A stretch of 48,797 bases of DNA from Saprospiraceae bacterium (GCA_013001975.1 JABDKX010000130.1:1-48797); one strand, 5' to 3'; shown: positions 1-9,719, numbered from the stretch's first letter. The notes: a model not told the origin generated them from the letters alone. Program-made: numbers and translations.

Positions 1-1922
1 GAATTGCTGAATGGGGATTTACTAAAGCAAGTTTTTCTAACGGAGCATCTATTTCAGATCTAGATAATGATGGCGACATTGATATCGTGACTAATAATAT
101 GGAAGAAGCCGCTTTCATTTATGAAAATAACGCTAATAATAATTCCAACAACTACATCAAAATAAAATTAAAAGGACCAAAAAACAACCCTCAAGGACTT
201 GGCGCTAAAGTTGTTTTGACTCTAGAAAATAGGCAACAAGTTTTTCAACAAAAAATGACTAGAGGTTACTTATCTTCTGTCTCACCAATCGTTCATTTTG
301 GCATTGGTTCATCGAAAACTATTAAAAACATATCTGTTACTTGGACTGATCAAACTCAAACCATTATAAAAGATATTGCTTCAAATCAATTAGTTGAAAT
401 TGAATATTCTAATGCTGTTGATGCAAATAGCGAAAAAGCGTCTTCACCCCTTATGACAGAAGTTACAGATCTATATTTTGATCAGCCGGTTTATCATAAG
501 GAAAACGAACATGATGATTTCAAAAATCAAGTTTTACTCCCTCACAAACTTTCACGTTTAGGTCCTTTTGTAACAGTTGGTGATGTAAATGGAGATAATC
601 TCGATGATTTTTATATTGGAGGTGCTCAAAATCAAGCAGGACAACTATACATTCAAAAAGCGAATGGCAAATTCAGAAAACAGAATGTCAGCGATTTCAA
701 TAAAGATAAAGAATATGAAGATATGGGAAGTATCTTTTTAGATTTCGATAATGATAATGATTTAGATCTTTACGTGGTAAGCGGTGGCACTGAAAAATTA
801 ATTAATGATCCATTTTATACAGATAGGTTGTATACAAATAATGGAAAAGGATTTTTTACAAGGAGCATGAAGATTAATGATATGCGAACAAGTGGGTCTT
901 GTGTTGCAGCAGCAGATTACGATTTGGATGGCGACATCGACTTATTTGTTGGCGGCAGAACTATTCCAGAATTATATCCCAATACGCCTTATTGCCACCT
1001 CATAACAAATCATGAAAACTTTTTGTACGATGTTACAGATCAAATCTCTCCTTTGATCCGTAAACTAGGCATGATTACCTCTGCTGTATGGAGCGATATC
1101 AATAACGACAAGTATCCAGATCTGATTGTTGTTGGCGAGTGGACGCCGATTACAATTTTAATCAATAAAGAAGGCCGAACATTTGAAGATGCAACTGCAC
1201 AATATGGTCTGGATAAAACAAACGGTTGGTGGAATAAAATTATCGCAGAAGATTTGGACAACGACGGTGATAGTGACTTTGTAGTAGGCAACCTCGGTCT
1301 TAATTATAAGTTTCATGCTTCAAAAGAAAAACCATTTAAAGTTTACAGTAAAGATTTTGATGGCAATGGCTCTTGGGATGTGATGCTTACAAAGTACAAC
1401 GGCAACCAGGAAGTACCGGTAAGAGGAAAGCAATGTACATCAGAACAGATGCCGTTCGTTAACGACAAATTTCCAACCTATAATGCTTTCGCGGAAGCAA
1501 GCATTGATCAAATCATATCTACAACTGCAAATGATGTGCTGACTAAGGAAGCTTTCATTTTTGAAAGCATTATATTAAGAAATGACAATGGGAAATTGGT
1601 TATTGAGCCGCTGCCAAAAAAAGCACAGCTTTCGACAATAAACGCCATTATGAGTAAGGATTTCAATAGAAATGGAAAATCAGATATTATTATTGGAGGA
1701 AACATGTTTAATTCTGAAGTTGAAACGACAAGAGCAGATGCATCATATGGCTTAATCATCAAAGATATTGCCCAACAAAACTTTAAAATTATTGAATCCA
1801 AAGATTCTGGATTTTCAATTCCGTATGATGTAAAAGACATGCAAGCAATCAACATTAACGGAAAAGAACATATCCTTGTAACATCCAACAATGATCGTTT
1901 AAGATGTTATGTATTTAATTAA
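1..1922 (+). CDS. ASPIC/UnbV and VCBS (FG-GAP) repeat protein, 5' end cut off by the window
   Basis: The reading frame is open from base 3, so the start lies outside the window; a GTG at 87 is an internal valine in the middle of an FG-GAP repeat (DLDNDGDIDIVTNN) and not a start. The visible 640 or so residues hold that repeat, an ASPIC/UnbV domain (roughly GLGAKVVL to NQLVEIEY), then several Ca-binding repeats of the D-x-[DN]-x-[DN]-G type such as DVNGDNLDDFYIGG, DYDLDGDIDLFVGG and DLDNDGDSDFVVGN. These repeats form beta-propeller blades in known family members, and the protein is expected to be extracellular or anchored at the cell surface. It is a paralogue of the lipoprotein at 35579-38917; the stretch NGWW, EDLDNDGD and RGKQCTSEQMPFVNDKF is nearly shared. 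The next gene starts 46 bases downstream on the same strand, so the two may be co-transcribed. Ligand and function are unknown. Confidence 0.9.
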   Translation, partial: IAEWGFTKASFSNGASISDLDNDGDIDIVTNNMEEAAFIYENNANNNSNNYIKIKLKGPKNNPQGLGAKVVLTLENRQQVFQQKMTRGYLSSVSPIVHFGIGSSKTIKNISVTWTDQTQTIIKDIASNQLVEIEYSNAVDANSEKASSPLMTEVTDLYFDQPVYHKENEHDDFKNQVLLPHKLSRLGPFVTVGDVNGDNLDDFYIGGAQNQAGQLYIQKANGKFRKQNVSDFNKDKEYEDMGSIFLDFDNDNDLDLYVVSGGTEKLINDPFYTDRLYTNNGKGFFTRSMKINDMRTSGSCVAAADYDLDGDIDLFVGGRTIPELYPNTPYCHLITNHENFLYDVTDQISPLIRKLGMITSAVWSDINNDKYPDLIVVGEWTPITILINKEGRTFEDATAQYGLDKTNGWWNKIIAEDLDNDGDSDFVVGNLGLNYKFHASKEKPFKVYSKDFDGNGSWDVMLTKYNGNQEVPVRGKQCTSEQMPFVNDKFPTYNAFAEASIDQIISTTANDVLTKEAFIFESIILRNDNGKLVIEPLPKKAQLSTINAIMSKDFNRNGKSDIIIGGNMFNSEVETTRADASYGLIIKDIAQQNFKIIESKDSGFSIPYDVKDMQAININGKEHILVTSNNDRLRCYVFN

Positions 1923-1968
1923 CTTTTTGATCATTTCTGCGTTAGACTATCATACTAAATAAAAAACA

Positions 1969-4602
1969 TTGAAAAATACCATTATTCTTATTGCTGTCTC
2001 AATGCTTACTTGTGGTTTTGAATCTTTCAGCCAGGGCCCCAACTTGCTTCAAGAAGACTCAAAAATTGTTAAAGGTCAGGTTATTGATTCTGAGTCAGGA
2101 AAAGGTTTAGAGTTCGCTACCATTTCTATTTTCGATAAATCCAACGATAATGTAATTGATGGCACTTTATCAAGTGAGAATGGCACTTTCGAGTTTACAC
2201 TTTCCAAGCCAAATGTATACCTTAAAATAGAATATATCTCTTATGAAGAATACATACTCGATCCAGTTGAATTTCCTAATGGTGAAAACATTTTGAATCT
2301 TGGTGCTATCAATCTTTATCCTAACAGTCAAATACTCGATGATGTAGAAATAGTTGCCGAAAAGAGTGAGACAATATTTGCCCTTGATAAAAAAGTTTTT
2401 ACAGTTGGAAAAGATCTGGCAAACAGAGGGGGATCAGCTGAGGATGTATTGGATAATGTGCCTTCTGTAACAGTAGACATTGATGGCAATGTGAGCTTAA
2501 GAGGTAGTGAAGGCGTAAGAATGCTTATAGATGGCAGACCATCCGGATTAGCTGGAGTAGGTAATGCCAATGGACTTAGAAGTATCCCAGCCAATTTGAT
2601 AGAAAAAGTGGAAGTCATCACTAATCCATCTGCAAGATATGAAGCTGAAGGAATGGCAGGCATAATAAATATCATACTTAAAAAGAATCAAGCTGGTGGT
2701 TTTAATGGTTCGTTTGATATTACAACTGGTCTACCTTTGAGAACGGGCTTATCTTCAAACCTTAATTATCGGAAAGGTAAAATAAATTGGTTCGCAAACT
2801 ACGGCATCAATTTAAATAGAAATGAAGGAGGTGGTACGCGAGTTCAAGATAGATTGATCTCATCTGACCCAACAGATATTCAACGTCAAATAACATTATT
2901 AGATCGAGACATGGACAGAGAAAGTCTCTCCAATAGTTTCAGATTCGGCATGGATTATTTCATACAAGATAATGAACAACTTACAGCTTCTTTTTTATAC
3001 AGAGATTCTAATGATGATAATTTAGGTGTACTCACGTATAGTGACTATATCGATAGTGTTGATAATATTGGATTACCGCCACTTTGGGAATCGCAGTTTG
3101 ATTCAAAAAAAGCTTTAGCGTACAACTCAGTTCAAAATCAATTAAACAGTAATTCACTCTACAACATAACAACAAGAAGTGACGAAGAGATAGAGGATGA
3201 AATGAATTTAGAATATAGTTTAAATTATAGAAAAACATTTTCATCAAGAGAACACTTTTTAAATGCAAGTGGACAGTTTAGAAAAAAAGGTGAAGACGAA
3301 TCTTCTATTTTAAAAAGTGTTTACCAAGAAAATCTACCTGGAAGCCAAGTTGATGAAGATCAAAAATCTACAAATTCAGAGTCCCAACAAACATGGTTAT
3401 TCCAATTGGATTATGTTCACCCACTCGGAAAAGATCATAAATTTGAGACAGGTCTGAGAAGTTCATTTAGAGAAATTAAAAATGACTATATCGTTGAGGA
3501 ATTTATAGGCAATGAAGTTTTTATTCTTCCCGCTTTCACGAATAATTTTCTTTATGATGAAGATATCCATGCAGCTTATGCCATTTATGGAAATACATTT
3601 AAGAAGTTTAGTTATCAAGCAGGGTTGAGAGCAGAAACTTCGGTAATTAATACAACCCTTATTCAGGATAACATTTCTAATGACAGAACATATACTAACC
3701 TATTTCCAAGTGGTCATTTAAATTATAATTTTTCAGAAAAAAGTGCCTTACAGTTAAGTTATAGCCGTCGCGTCAGAAGGCCAAGATTTTGGGACTTGAA
3801 TCCATTCTTTACTTTCTCAGATAATCGTAATTTCTTTAGTGGCAATCCAAATATTGACCCAGAGTTTACAGATGCATATGAGATTGGTCAAATCCAATAT
3901 TGGGATGATATATCTGTCAACAGTAGTTTATTTTATAGAAAGACAAATGCTTCTATTCTGAGAGTTATTGTCATTAATTTAGATGACATTTCAACCTTAA
4001 CAACACCACTCAATATAGGAACTTCACATGATTATGGACTTGATTTTTCAATTTCATACAGCGGTCTTAAATGGCTGAGATTGGATGCCAATTGTAACGT
4101 TTTTCAATCCGAGTTATATCTTGACCCAGTTTCAACGGAGTTATCAATCTATGATTACTACCGTGATGTGAGAAACTACAGTGGTTCATTAACCGATTTT
4201 GGAAACGAGTATAATTTTACTTTAAATGAATTCAAAACGTTAGCATGGAACGGGCGAATTACTTCAAGAATATCATTTTGGGACTCAGACCTTCAGTTAC
4301 GATTTAATTACCGTGCAGCAAGAGAAACAGTACAAGGAAATGCTCAAGGTGTAGGCAGTATAAATGTGGGATGGAGTAAAGATTTTTTAGAATCTAAAAA
4401 TCTTACCTTGACATTAAGCGCACGAGACCTCTTTAATTCTAGAAAAAGAAATTCATTAACGCTATTGGAAGACTATTATGAACACAGTGAATTCCAATGG
4501 AGAGGAAGAACAGTCACGCTGACAGCCAGCTATAGAATAAATCAAAAGAAAAAAAGAGGTGGTAATAGAGAAGGTAATTTTGAAGGTGATGGTGAATTCT
4601 AA
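1969..4602 (+). CDS. Outer-membrane beta-barrel protein, TonB-dependent receptor-like (CarboxypepD_reg plus plug plus barrel)
   Basis: 877 residues from a TTG start. TTG is preferred because it supplies the basic N terminus of a signal peptide (MKNTIILIAVSMLT to FSQ); the first in-frame ATG would leave only a stub. Residues 35-112 form a carboxypeptidase-regulatory-like domain (KGQVIDSESGKGLEFATISI). Residues 150-240 are plug-like (DVLDNVPSVTVDIDGNVSLR, LIEKVEVITNPSARYEAEG, GIINIILKK). The rest is rich in alternating aromatic and polar residues, as in the outer-membrane beta-barrel family 3. The very C terminus is a basic, Gly-rich hydrophilic tail rather than the usual terminal aromatic strand, which is odd for a barrel. 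No SusD partner follows, so a SusCD glycan transporter is not supported. The substrate cannot be read from sequence. Its stop lies 6 bases from the stop of the convergent glycosylase gene. Confidence 0.9.
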   Translation: MKNTIILIAVSMLTCGFESFSQGPNLLQEDSKIVKGQVIDSESGKGLEFATISIFDKSNDNVIDGTLSSENGTFEFTLSKPNVYLKIEYISYEEYILDPVEFPNGENILNLGAINLYPNSQILDDVEIVAEKSETIFALDKKVFTVGKDLANRGGSAEDVLDNVPSVTVDIDGNVSLRGSEGVRMLIDGRPSGLAGVGNANGLRSIPANLIEKVEVITNPSARYEAEGMAGIINIILKKNQAGGFNGSFDITTGLPLRTGLSSNLNYRKGKINWFANYGINLNRNEGGGTRVQDRLISSDPTDIQRQITLLDRDMDRESLSNSFRFGMDYFIQDNEQLTASFLYRDSNDDNLGVLTYSDYIDSVDNIGLPPLWESQFDSKKALAYNSVQNQLNSNSLYNITTRSDEEIEDEMNLEYSLNYRKTFSSREHFLNASGQFRKKGEDESSILKSVYQENLPGSQVDEDQKSTNSESQQTWLFQLDYVHPLGKDHKFETGLRSSFREIKNDYIVEEFIGNEVFILPAFTNNFLYDEDIHAAYAIYGNTFKKFSYQAGLRAETSVINTTLIQDNISNDRTYTNLFPSGHLNYNFSEKSALQLSYSRRVRRPRFWDLNPFFTFSDNRNFFSGNPNIDPEFTDAYEIGQIQYWDDISVNSSLFYRKTNASILRVIVINLDDISTLTTPLNIGTSHDYGLDFSISYSGLKWLRLDANCNVFQSELYLDPVSTELSIYDYYRDVRNYSGSLTDFGNEYNFTLNEFKTLAWNGRITSRISFWDSDLQLRFNYRAARETVQGNAQGVGSINVGWSKDFLESKNLTLTLSARDLFNSRKRNSLTLLEDYYEHSEFQWRGRTVTLTASYRINQKKKRGGNREGNFEGDGEF

Positions 4603-4608
4603 TGAATC

Positions 4609-5286
4609 TTAAAATACAGTACCTAGTTTTTCGACGTATTCATTCAAATACTTTTCTTTACTTTTCAACTTATATTGCATCACCCATCTTGGATGTGGCA
4701 ATGGTATAACTTCTTCAAACCACTTATATCTCTTATTTAAATCTTTAAGAACCTTGAAGTTTTTGCCCTGCCCTAAACTGAATGCTTTATCTCTCTTGCA
4801 ATTAAAAGTAAGTTGCTTTTTTATGGAATTAACAATTTTCTTTTCTACTGCTTGATATAGCTCTTTACTATCGTAATAGTTGTAATTTTTGCCATCCTTA
4901 ATAAAGCCGAGTGGACATATGGAAGAGATATAAATTTTAGAATAAAAGTTTTCAGGCGAATTAAATTGATCAATCATTTCATATATAAAGACTGATGACA
5001 GCTCTTGCCTTTTTTGTACTTCATTTTTAATCTTACAAACACTTTCGAGTCTCACTGGGTCTGTAAAAGGAACCCCAGTCATTCCTGCGCCAAGTCTTCC
5101 CGGATTGATACCAAAAACGATGGTTCGTGGAAAACTATCGTCATAATATTTATTGTAAAATTGAACCATCAAATTCCAAACAGCTTGTTCTGAATAAGGA
5201 TAAAGAAGATCTACGCTTTTAGGCAATTTCCATTTTGGAGAAAGGTTTTTATAAAAATCAAGGACCTGATGTGCGAAAGTTTGCAT
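4609..5286 (-). CDS. SMUG2-type uracil-DNA glycosylase family protein
   Basis: 225 residues. Motif A is GINPGRLGAGMTGVPF (residues 59-74), and the C-terminal motif is PLPHPRW (about residues 195-201), the pattern of family 3 uracil-DNA glycosylases of the SMUG2 group common in Bacteroidota. Family members remove uracil or oxidised pyrimidines such as hydroxymethyluracil from DNA in base excision repair; the exact substrate here is inferred only. The protein is cytoplasmic with no signal peptide. The ATG lies about 16 bases beyond a strong terminator hairpin of the upstream gene on the same strand. Its promoter must therefore overlap that terminator or the gene end, or the gene is expressed by read-through. 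Confidence 0.85.
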   Translation of the reverse strand: MQTFAHQVLDFYKNLSPKWKLPKSVDLLYPYSEQAVWNLMVQFYNKYYDDSFPRTIVFGINPGRLGAGMTGVPFTDPVRLESVCKIKNEVQKRQELSSVFIYEMIDQFNSPENFYSKIYISSICPLGFIKDGKNYNYYDSKELYQAVEKKIVNSIKKQLTFNCKRDKAFSLGQGKNFKVLKDLNKRYKWFEEVIPLPHPRWVMQYKLKSKEKYLNEYVEKLGTVF

Positions 5287-5299
5287 TCATAAATATAAA

Positions 5300-5330
5300 A
5301 AAAGGGTTGTTCAAAATTGAACAACCCTTA
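5300..5330 (-). terminator. Rho-independent terminator of dockerin giant 1
   Basis: A perfect 13-base inverted repeat occupies 5302-5314 and 5317-5329 (AAGGGTTGTTCAA and its complement) with a two-base centre. On the minus strand it is followed by a run of seven T. It lies 28 bases past the stop codon at 5358. Confidence 0.85.
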
Positions 5331-5357
5331 AAATTGATTTCGCCTAATCCATTAACT

Positions 5358-8300
5358 TTATTTGATAATGATCATTTTCTTCGTAGCTGACAAAGAGCCT
5401 GCTTCTAATTTATAATAGAGGATTCCAGTCGTCGCTATTTCTTTAGAAGTAATATCGATACTGTTGTATCCTTTTTCATAATCATTCACAGATGACCAAA
5501 CGATTCTTCCTGTTACATCGATTACTGATAAAGTAACTGATGTGCTTTCTGGAAGAACAAAGCTTATGTTAGTGGACCCGTTAAATGGATTTGGATTATT
5601 TTGATATAGTGTAAATGTTTGTTCAGAATTATTACGGCCGAATAGGTTGACGGGGACTATTTCAAAATCTTTTCCCAAATAGGCTTCAGATTGAGTAACT
5701 TGAGATGATATATTAACGCTTTCATTCAAAGTTCCATTTTCTTTTGCTCTGAAGCTTAATGTAAATAATTCGAACTCATTTAACATTTCACTTGAGTGCC
5801 ATGAGAAAGTTATTGTATTGTCATTCAATACAGCAAAGTTCTCTTCCGTAACTTTTAATCCATTACCATCGATAGATATCAACTCTAGATTAGAAGTTTC
5901 CAAAGTAAATTGCATTCCAGAGAGATTAGTGATTTCGTCTAATCTGAGTGCCATATTAACAACTTCTCCTTTTGCAAATTCTTTGTTATCGTAGTTTAGT
6001 GTCAAAGACTTAGATGATCTAGATTGTACATCTGAATTAGATTTAGCATTTACATCTGCTGTATTATTCACATCACCAATTTTCACACCTACAAAGTCTT
6101 CATGCATTTGATTATTGCTCAAGTTCTCAATATACCTCGTTTCGAAAAGAGGCCATGGATTACTTGCATCCAATATTCTTGCTTCATTGATAAATTTCCA
6201 ACTTGTGTTATTTGGATACTCATCATATATCCCTAAAATTAATTTTCTTAATTCAAGTAAATCAAGTGAAGTTATGGCATCATCATTATTAATATCTCCT
6301 GCTATTAACTTAAATGGTGTTTCAAACTTTTTCAAGCCTAAGATGTGTCTTTGAATTAATACTAAATCTAAAGTACTTACACCATTTAAAGGATTTGAAT
6401 TATCATAACTGTCTATTTGATAGTTTTTAGCCAATTTATTTTTTGGAAAATTAAAATGACCAGTATTATCAGTTCGGTTCGTAATTGGATATTCTGGTTG
6501 ATTACTACTTAATGTAACATCTACCTGCTCCAAGGTTTCACCATTTTCAGTTATAATCTGTCCGCCTATTTGAGCAGAAGGATTATTTCCGACATCCTCA
6601 CAAGAATCGTTATTATCAACTAATGTTAAAAATACGCTACAGAATTCTGAATTATCTTTCTCATCCCAAACGTAAACATCTAAAGTAAGTGGCAAACCAC
6701 CTGATGCAATCAAATCATCACAAGTAAATAATCTTGAAGAACAATTAGTCAAAGGATTATATGCTGGGTCATCGTCAGGATTAACATCCGTAAATGTAAA
6801 TCTCAAATCTTTGTTATCTGAACAATTGTCAAAAGCTCCAAGGTCAAAGTCACAAGCCCATAATTCAACTTGGCCATTTTCCATTAAAGCAGTACTCAAA
6901 TTAACACAGTAAGGTGTAGGGGGAATGTTATCTACAACCATGAAGGTACTCGTGCATGAAGTATAATTACCACATCCATCTGAAACTCTCCATGTAACTA
7001 AGTGACTGGTCATACTTCCAGCAACTCCTTCAGGCAATGTAATTTTAATCTCTCCACCTGAATTTGATGGAGGAATATAAAAACCACTGTTTTGCGGAGC
7101 GGTGCTAGAAAATGTATAGTCAATACTAAAGTCACTATTCAAATCAACTTGTACTATCCAAACGAGTCTGTCGCTTGAACAAAGTCCAACATCTTCTGCA
7201 GTGTTAGTCAACATGATATTATCATTAATACATGCCACTCCTGCGTCGAATGTTTCATCAAAACAACCTGTTATTACTGGAGCTGTTTCGTCAATTATTT
7301 TAACTACTTGTACTTTATTCCAAATACCTTCTGTATTTGGATTTGCTGGTTCATAAGTACACCAATTAATAACTGTCCAATAGTTTAATACTTTAAAACA
7401 AGCACCATCAGAGAAATAAAATGTATCTCTCTCAACACTATAAGCCATCATGTCACAAGTTCCTGCGGTCCAGGTTGGATGTTGATCCAAGTCGTCTTCA
7501 CAAGTTATGATTGTATCACTAGGAAATTCTACAGTTATTGGACCTCCTATTAGCGCCCCACTCAATGTGATTATTTGATCACAATAAATGTTTGGATAGC
7601 CTACAACAGACCATCTTCTTGTAATAATTCCTTCGTTACAACTTGAAAGATCACCAAGGTCTTCATATGTAACGGCAGCAGAACCACAAGATCCATAAGC
7701 TACAGCTTCACCAGTATTTGATAAATCTGCTGAATTGCTGTCACAATCAATTACAACATCAGGCGGACATTGAATAGTTGGTCTTGACTTATCTTCAAGT
7801 CTGACATAAGACCAAACCTCACTATAGTTATCACCATATGAGCCAAAGTATCCATCTCCATCTCCATCATCCCATACACGTAGCCATACTTTGATTTGAG
7901 CATAGTCATTAATACCATCTCCATCTTCGTCTGTTCCGTATTCGATCAAATCATTACAACAGAATTTTACAAATCTTCCATCATCATAATCGTCGGGATC
8001 ATCATAGTCATGCCCATCATTATTATATGTCACCGATGAGCTGTCTCCACACATGGCAAATTCTCTTCTTATCTCTAATTTAACAGGGCCACAACCATCA
8101 AATGAACCATTATCAACATTTTCAGCAAAGATCTTTGTCAATCCTGGCTCAATAATTCCACCTTGATTAGGAATCAATGAAACAACAATATCTTGCTTAG
8201 TAATAGCAACGGGAGGAGTAGCATCCTTTACAGTTACAATAACACCTTCTGATGTTGTATTGTCACAACAGTCAAATGCATTATAATAAAACGTATGTTC

Positions 8301-9608
8301 CCCTACCGGTAGACTATTAGAATAGTACCCTAGTACTGGATCAAACAATATCGGATAAGATGCAGAAGAGCCAGACCCAGTTACTGTATAATTTACATAA
8401 GATGAACAGTTATCAGAAAGGTGTGTAGGCTCAGGAAATATAACCCGTGCTGTACATCCCCATGGATCAACAGAAGCTGTAAAACTTCCAGCTTCAATTT
8501 CTGGTACTGTGTTATCAGATGCCTTTATAATTTGGTTAAAACGAATTGGCTCTAGGAAAGGATCACACCAATCATAGATAGCCCATTTACGAATTACTTT
8601 TGCATTGCCTTCACATCCTGGTTCAGAACTACAAATTGGAATGACAGTATCATCATAAGAAGTGACTGTATTACAAATATTCCCAATTAATTTAATTCCA
8701 TTGATACTAGGAAAAGAGAACATCAAAGCATATTGATGAACATCTTCTTCATAAGCCGCTGCATAAGCCGCGTCATAGTCAAGGTCATTAGGATCACATG
8801 ACACATAAGCGGTTCCACAAGGATTATCTTCCCTGTATTGGTCTGCAAAAAAATCATAAATTTCCTCAGGTGAAATTCCAGCTCCACATTCAAGATCAAC
8901 ATTTTGTTTTGGTGTTTGAATAGCAGCTGTTAAAGCTAAAGGATCAATTCGATATTCACTCTGGCAGGTTACATAATTGCCATCGCTATCGGTTAATCTC
9001 CACGTTCTGGTAACAACAGTAGTGATACAATCTTCACCATCAATTTCATCGGTGAAAGTTATATCAAAGTCATTGTTACAATTATCGGTTGCTACTGGTT
9101 GTTCAACCATTAGTCCGCCGATATCTCCAAGATCCTCACAAAGGATCGGTAAAACACAATCTGGATCAGTATTCCCAACTTCACATGGGCATGATACCAA
9201 TTGTGGTGGCAGTTTGTCCTCAACTAAAATATGACCCCAACAACTATTAAAAGGTGGTGTCATACCAGCTGGGCCAGTACCATTTTCAGAGACTGTAACT
9301 GTGTACAGTCCAATTTCAGTGACGGTCATACCACTTAAAAGACCATTTGGTCCTTCAATGATAACGTCATAATTCAAAGGAGAAAAGTCTGGAATCGTAG
9401 ATTCTCCCTCCAGAATCATTTCAACTGTTACCTCTCCTTCGCAATAACCATTCAATGCAAGATTGATTTGGTCGTCACATACGAGGGTAGCTAGTTTCTC
9501 ATCTCCATCAGCTTGTAGAGATGGCAAAAAACTAATTGTAAGCAAAGTACAACACAGCAGCCAATTAGACAGCCTGGTGCCTTTACCCATTAATTCGGTC
9601 CACGACAT
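5358..9608 (-). CDS. Dockerin giant 1: secreted HYR/Ig-like modular protein with dockerin, cohesin-like and T9SS type A domains
   Basis: 1416 residues from the ATG at 9608 (MSWTELMGKG). ATG 9590 is an alternative, and a longer frame reaches 9647. Residues 7-33 form a signal peptide ending near LQADG. The opening module (VCDDQINLALNGYCEGEVTV ... SCWGHILVEDKLPP) is shared with the other three giants. About 900 residues of cysteine-rich HYR/Ig-like modules follow (CPPDVVIDC, VSDGCGNYTSC). The C-terminal order is: carboxypeptidase-regulatory-like domain (about 1010-1060), dockerin (about 1067-1137), cohesin-like domain (about 1200-1322), and T9SS type A sorting domain (1332-1416, with NPNPF and a KKMIIIK end). 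The first dockerin half is NPLNGVSTLDLVLIQRHILG, with a poor Ca loop; the second is GDINNDDAITSLDLLELRKL, with a canonical loop. No catalytic domain is seen, so an adhesive or structural role at the cell surface is inferred. A hairpin terminator follows the gene. Confidence 0.92.
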   Translation of the reverse strand: MSWTELMGKGTRLSNWLLCCTLLTISFLPSLQADGDEKLATLVCDDQINLALNGYCEGEVTVEMILEGESTIPDFSPLNYDVIIEGPNGLLSGMTVTEIGLYTVTVSENGTGPAGMTPPFNSCWGHILVEDKLPPQLVSCPCEVGNTDPDCVLPILCEDLGDIGGLMVEQPVATDNCNNDFDITFTDEIDGEDCITTVVTRTWRLTDSDGNYVTCQSEYRIDPLALTAAIQTPKQNVDLECGAGISPEEIYDFFADQYREDNPCGTAYVSCDPNDLDYDAAYAAAYEEDVHQYALMFSFPSINGIKLIGNICNTVTSYDDTVIPICSSEPGCEGNAKVIRKWAIYDWCDPFLEPIRFNQIIKASDNTVPEIEAGSFTASVDPWGCTARVIFPEPTHLSDNCSSYVNYTVTGSGSSASYPILFDPVLGYYSNSLPVGEHTFYYNAFDCCDNTTSEGVIVTVKDATPPVAITKQDIVVSLIPNQGGIIEPGLTKIFAENVDNGSFDGCGPVKLEIRREFAMCGDSSSVTYNNDGHDYDDPDDYDDGRFVKFCCNDLIEYGTDEDGDGINDYAQIKVWLRVWDDGDGDGYFGSYGDNYSEVWSYVRLEDKSRPTIQCPPDVVIDCDSNSADLSNTGEAVAYGSCGSAAVTYEDLGDLSSCNEGIITRRWSVVGYPNIYCDQIITLSGALIGGPITVEFPSDTIITCEDDLDQHPTWTAGTCDMMAYSVERDTFYFSDGACFKVLNYWTVINWCTYEPANPNTEGIWNKVQVVKIIDETAPVITGCFDETFDAGVACINDNIMLTNTAEDVGLCSSDRLVWIVQVDLNSDFSIDYTFSSTAPQNSGFYIPPSNSGGEIKITLPEGVAGSMTSHLVTWRVSDGCGNYTSCTSTFMVVDNIPPTPYCVNLSTALMENGQVELWACDFDLGAFDNCSDNKDLRFTFTDVNPDDDPAYNPLTNCSSRLFTCDDLIASGGLPLTLDVYVWDEKDNSEFCSVFLTLVDNNDSCEDVGNNPSAQIGGQIITENGETLEQVDVTLSSNQPEYPITNRTDNTGHFNFPKNKLAKNYQIDSYDNSNPLNGVSTLDLVLIQRHILGLKKFETPFKLIAGDINNDDAITSLDLLELRKLILGIYDEYPNNTSWKFINEARILDASNPWPLFETRYIENLSNNQMHEDFVGVKIGDVNNTADVNAKSNSDVQSRSSKSLTLNYDNKEFAKGEVVNMALRLDEITNLSGMQFTLETSNLELISIDGNGLKVTEENFAVLNDNTITFSWHSSEMLNEFELFTLSFRAKENGTLNESVNISSQVTQSEAYLGKDFEIVPVNLFGRNNSEQTFTLYQNNPNPFNGSTNISFVLPESTSVTLSVIDVTGRIVWSSVNDYEKGYNSIDITSKEIATTGILYYKLEAGSLSATKKMIIIK

Positions 9609-9664
9609 GGGATAAAAATTTTGGTTATAAAATAAAAATTCACACACCTCGACTCGAGATGTAC

Positions 9665-9676
9665 GTTCAGAATATT
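9665..9676 (-). promoter_or_regulatory. 12-base element shared with the upstream region of dockerin giant 4
   Basis: AATATTCTGAAC on the minus strand. The identical 12-mer lies at 43396-43407, at the same distance (57 bases) from the ATG of giant 4 if giant 1 starts at 9608. It is a candidate activator or operator site; this also supports the 9608 start. Confidence 0.4.
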
Positions 9677-9680
9677 AGAT

Positions 9681-9711
9681 GGGAAAATCTAAAATGTGGG
9701 AAAATCTAAAA
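9681..9711 (-). repeat. Direct repeat of 14 bases, period 17, upstream of dockerin giant 1
   Basis: Two identical copies of GGGAAAATCTAAAA (plus strand) at 9681-9694 and 9698-9711, separated by TGT. The copies lie between a TACATTTG box and the gene, within the probable promoter or leader region. They could be a tandem protein-binding site. Confidence 0.6.
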
Positions 9712-9719
9712 CAAATGTA
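9712..9719 (-). promoter_or_regulatory. Candidate -7 box TACATTTG for dockerin giant 1
   Basis: Matches the Bacteroidota consensus TAnnTTTG on the minus strand, 104 bases upstream of the ATG at 9608. A TTTG on the same strand 23 bases further upstream (9743-9746) could be the -33 element. Identical flanking (TTACATTTGT) is found upstream of dockerin giant 2. Short motif, so only a candidate. Confidence 0.35.

Noticed and set aside
87-1922. GTG at 87 as the start of the first ASPIC/VCBS gene
   Set aside because: The frame is open upstream to the window edge and encodes an intact FG-GAP repeat across this codon.
1969-4602. A SusC-type receptor of a polysaccharide utilisation locus
   Set aside because: No SusD-like lipoprotein or glycan-active enzyme is adjacent, and the barrel resembles the OMP_b-brl_3 type more than SusC.
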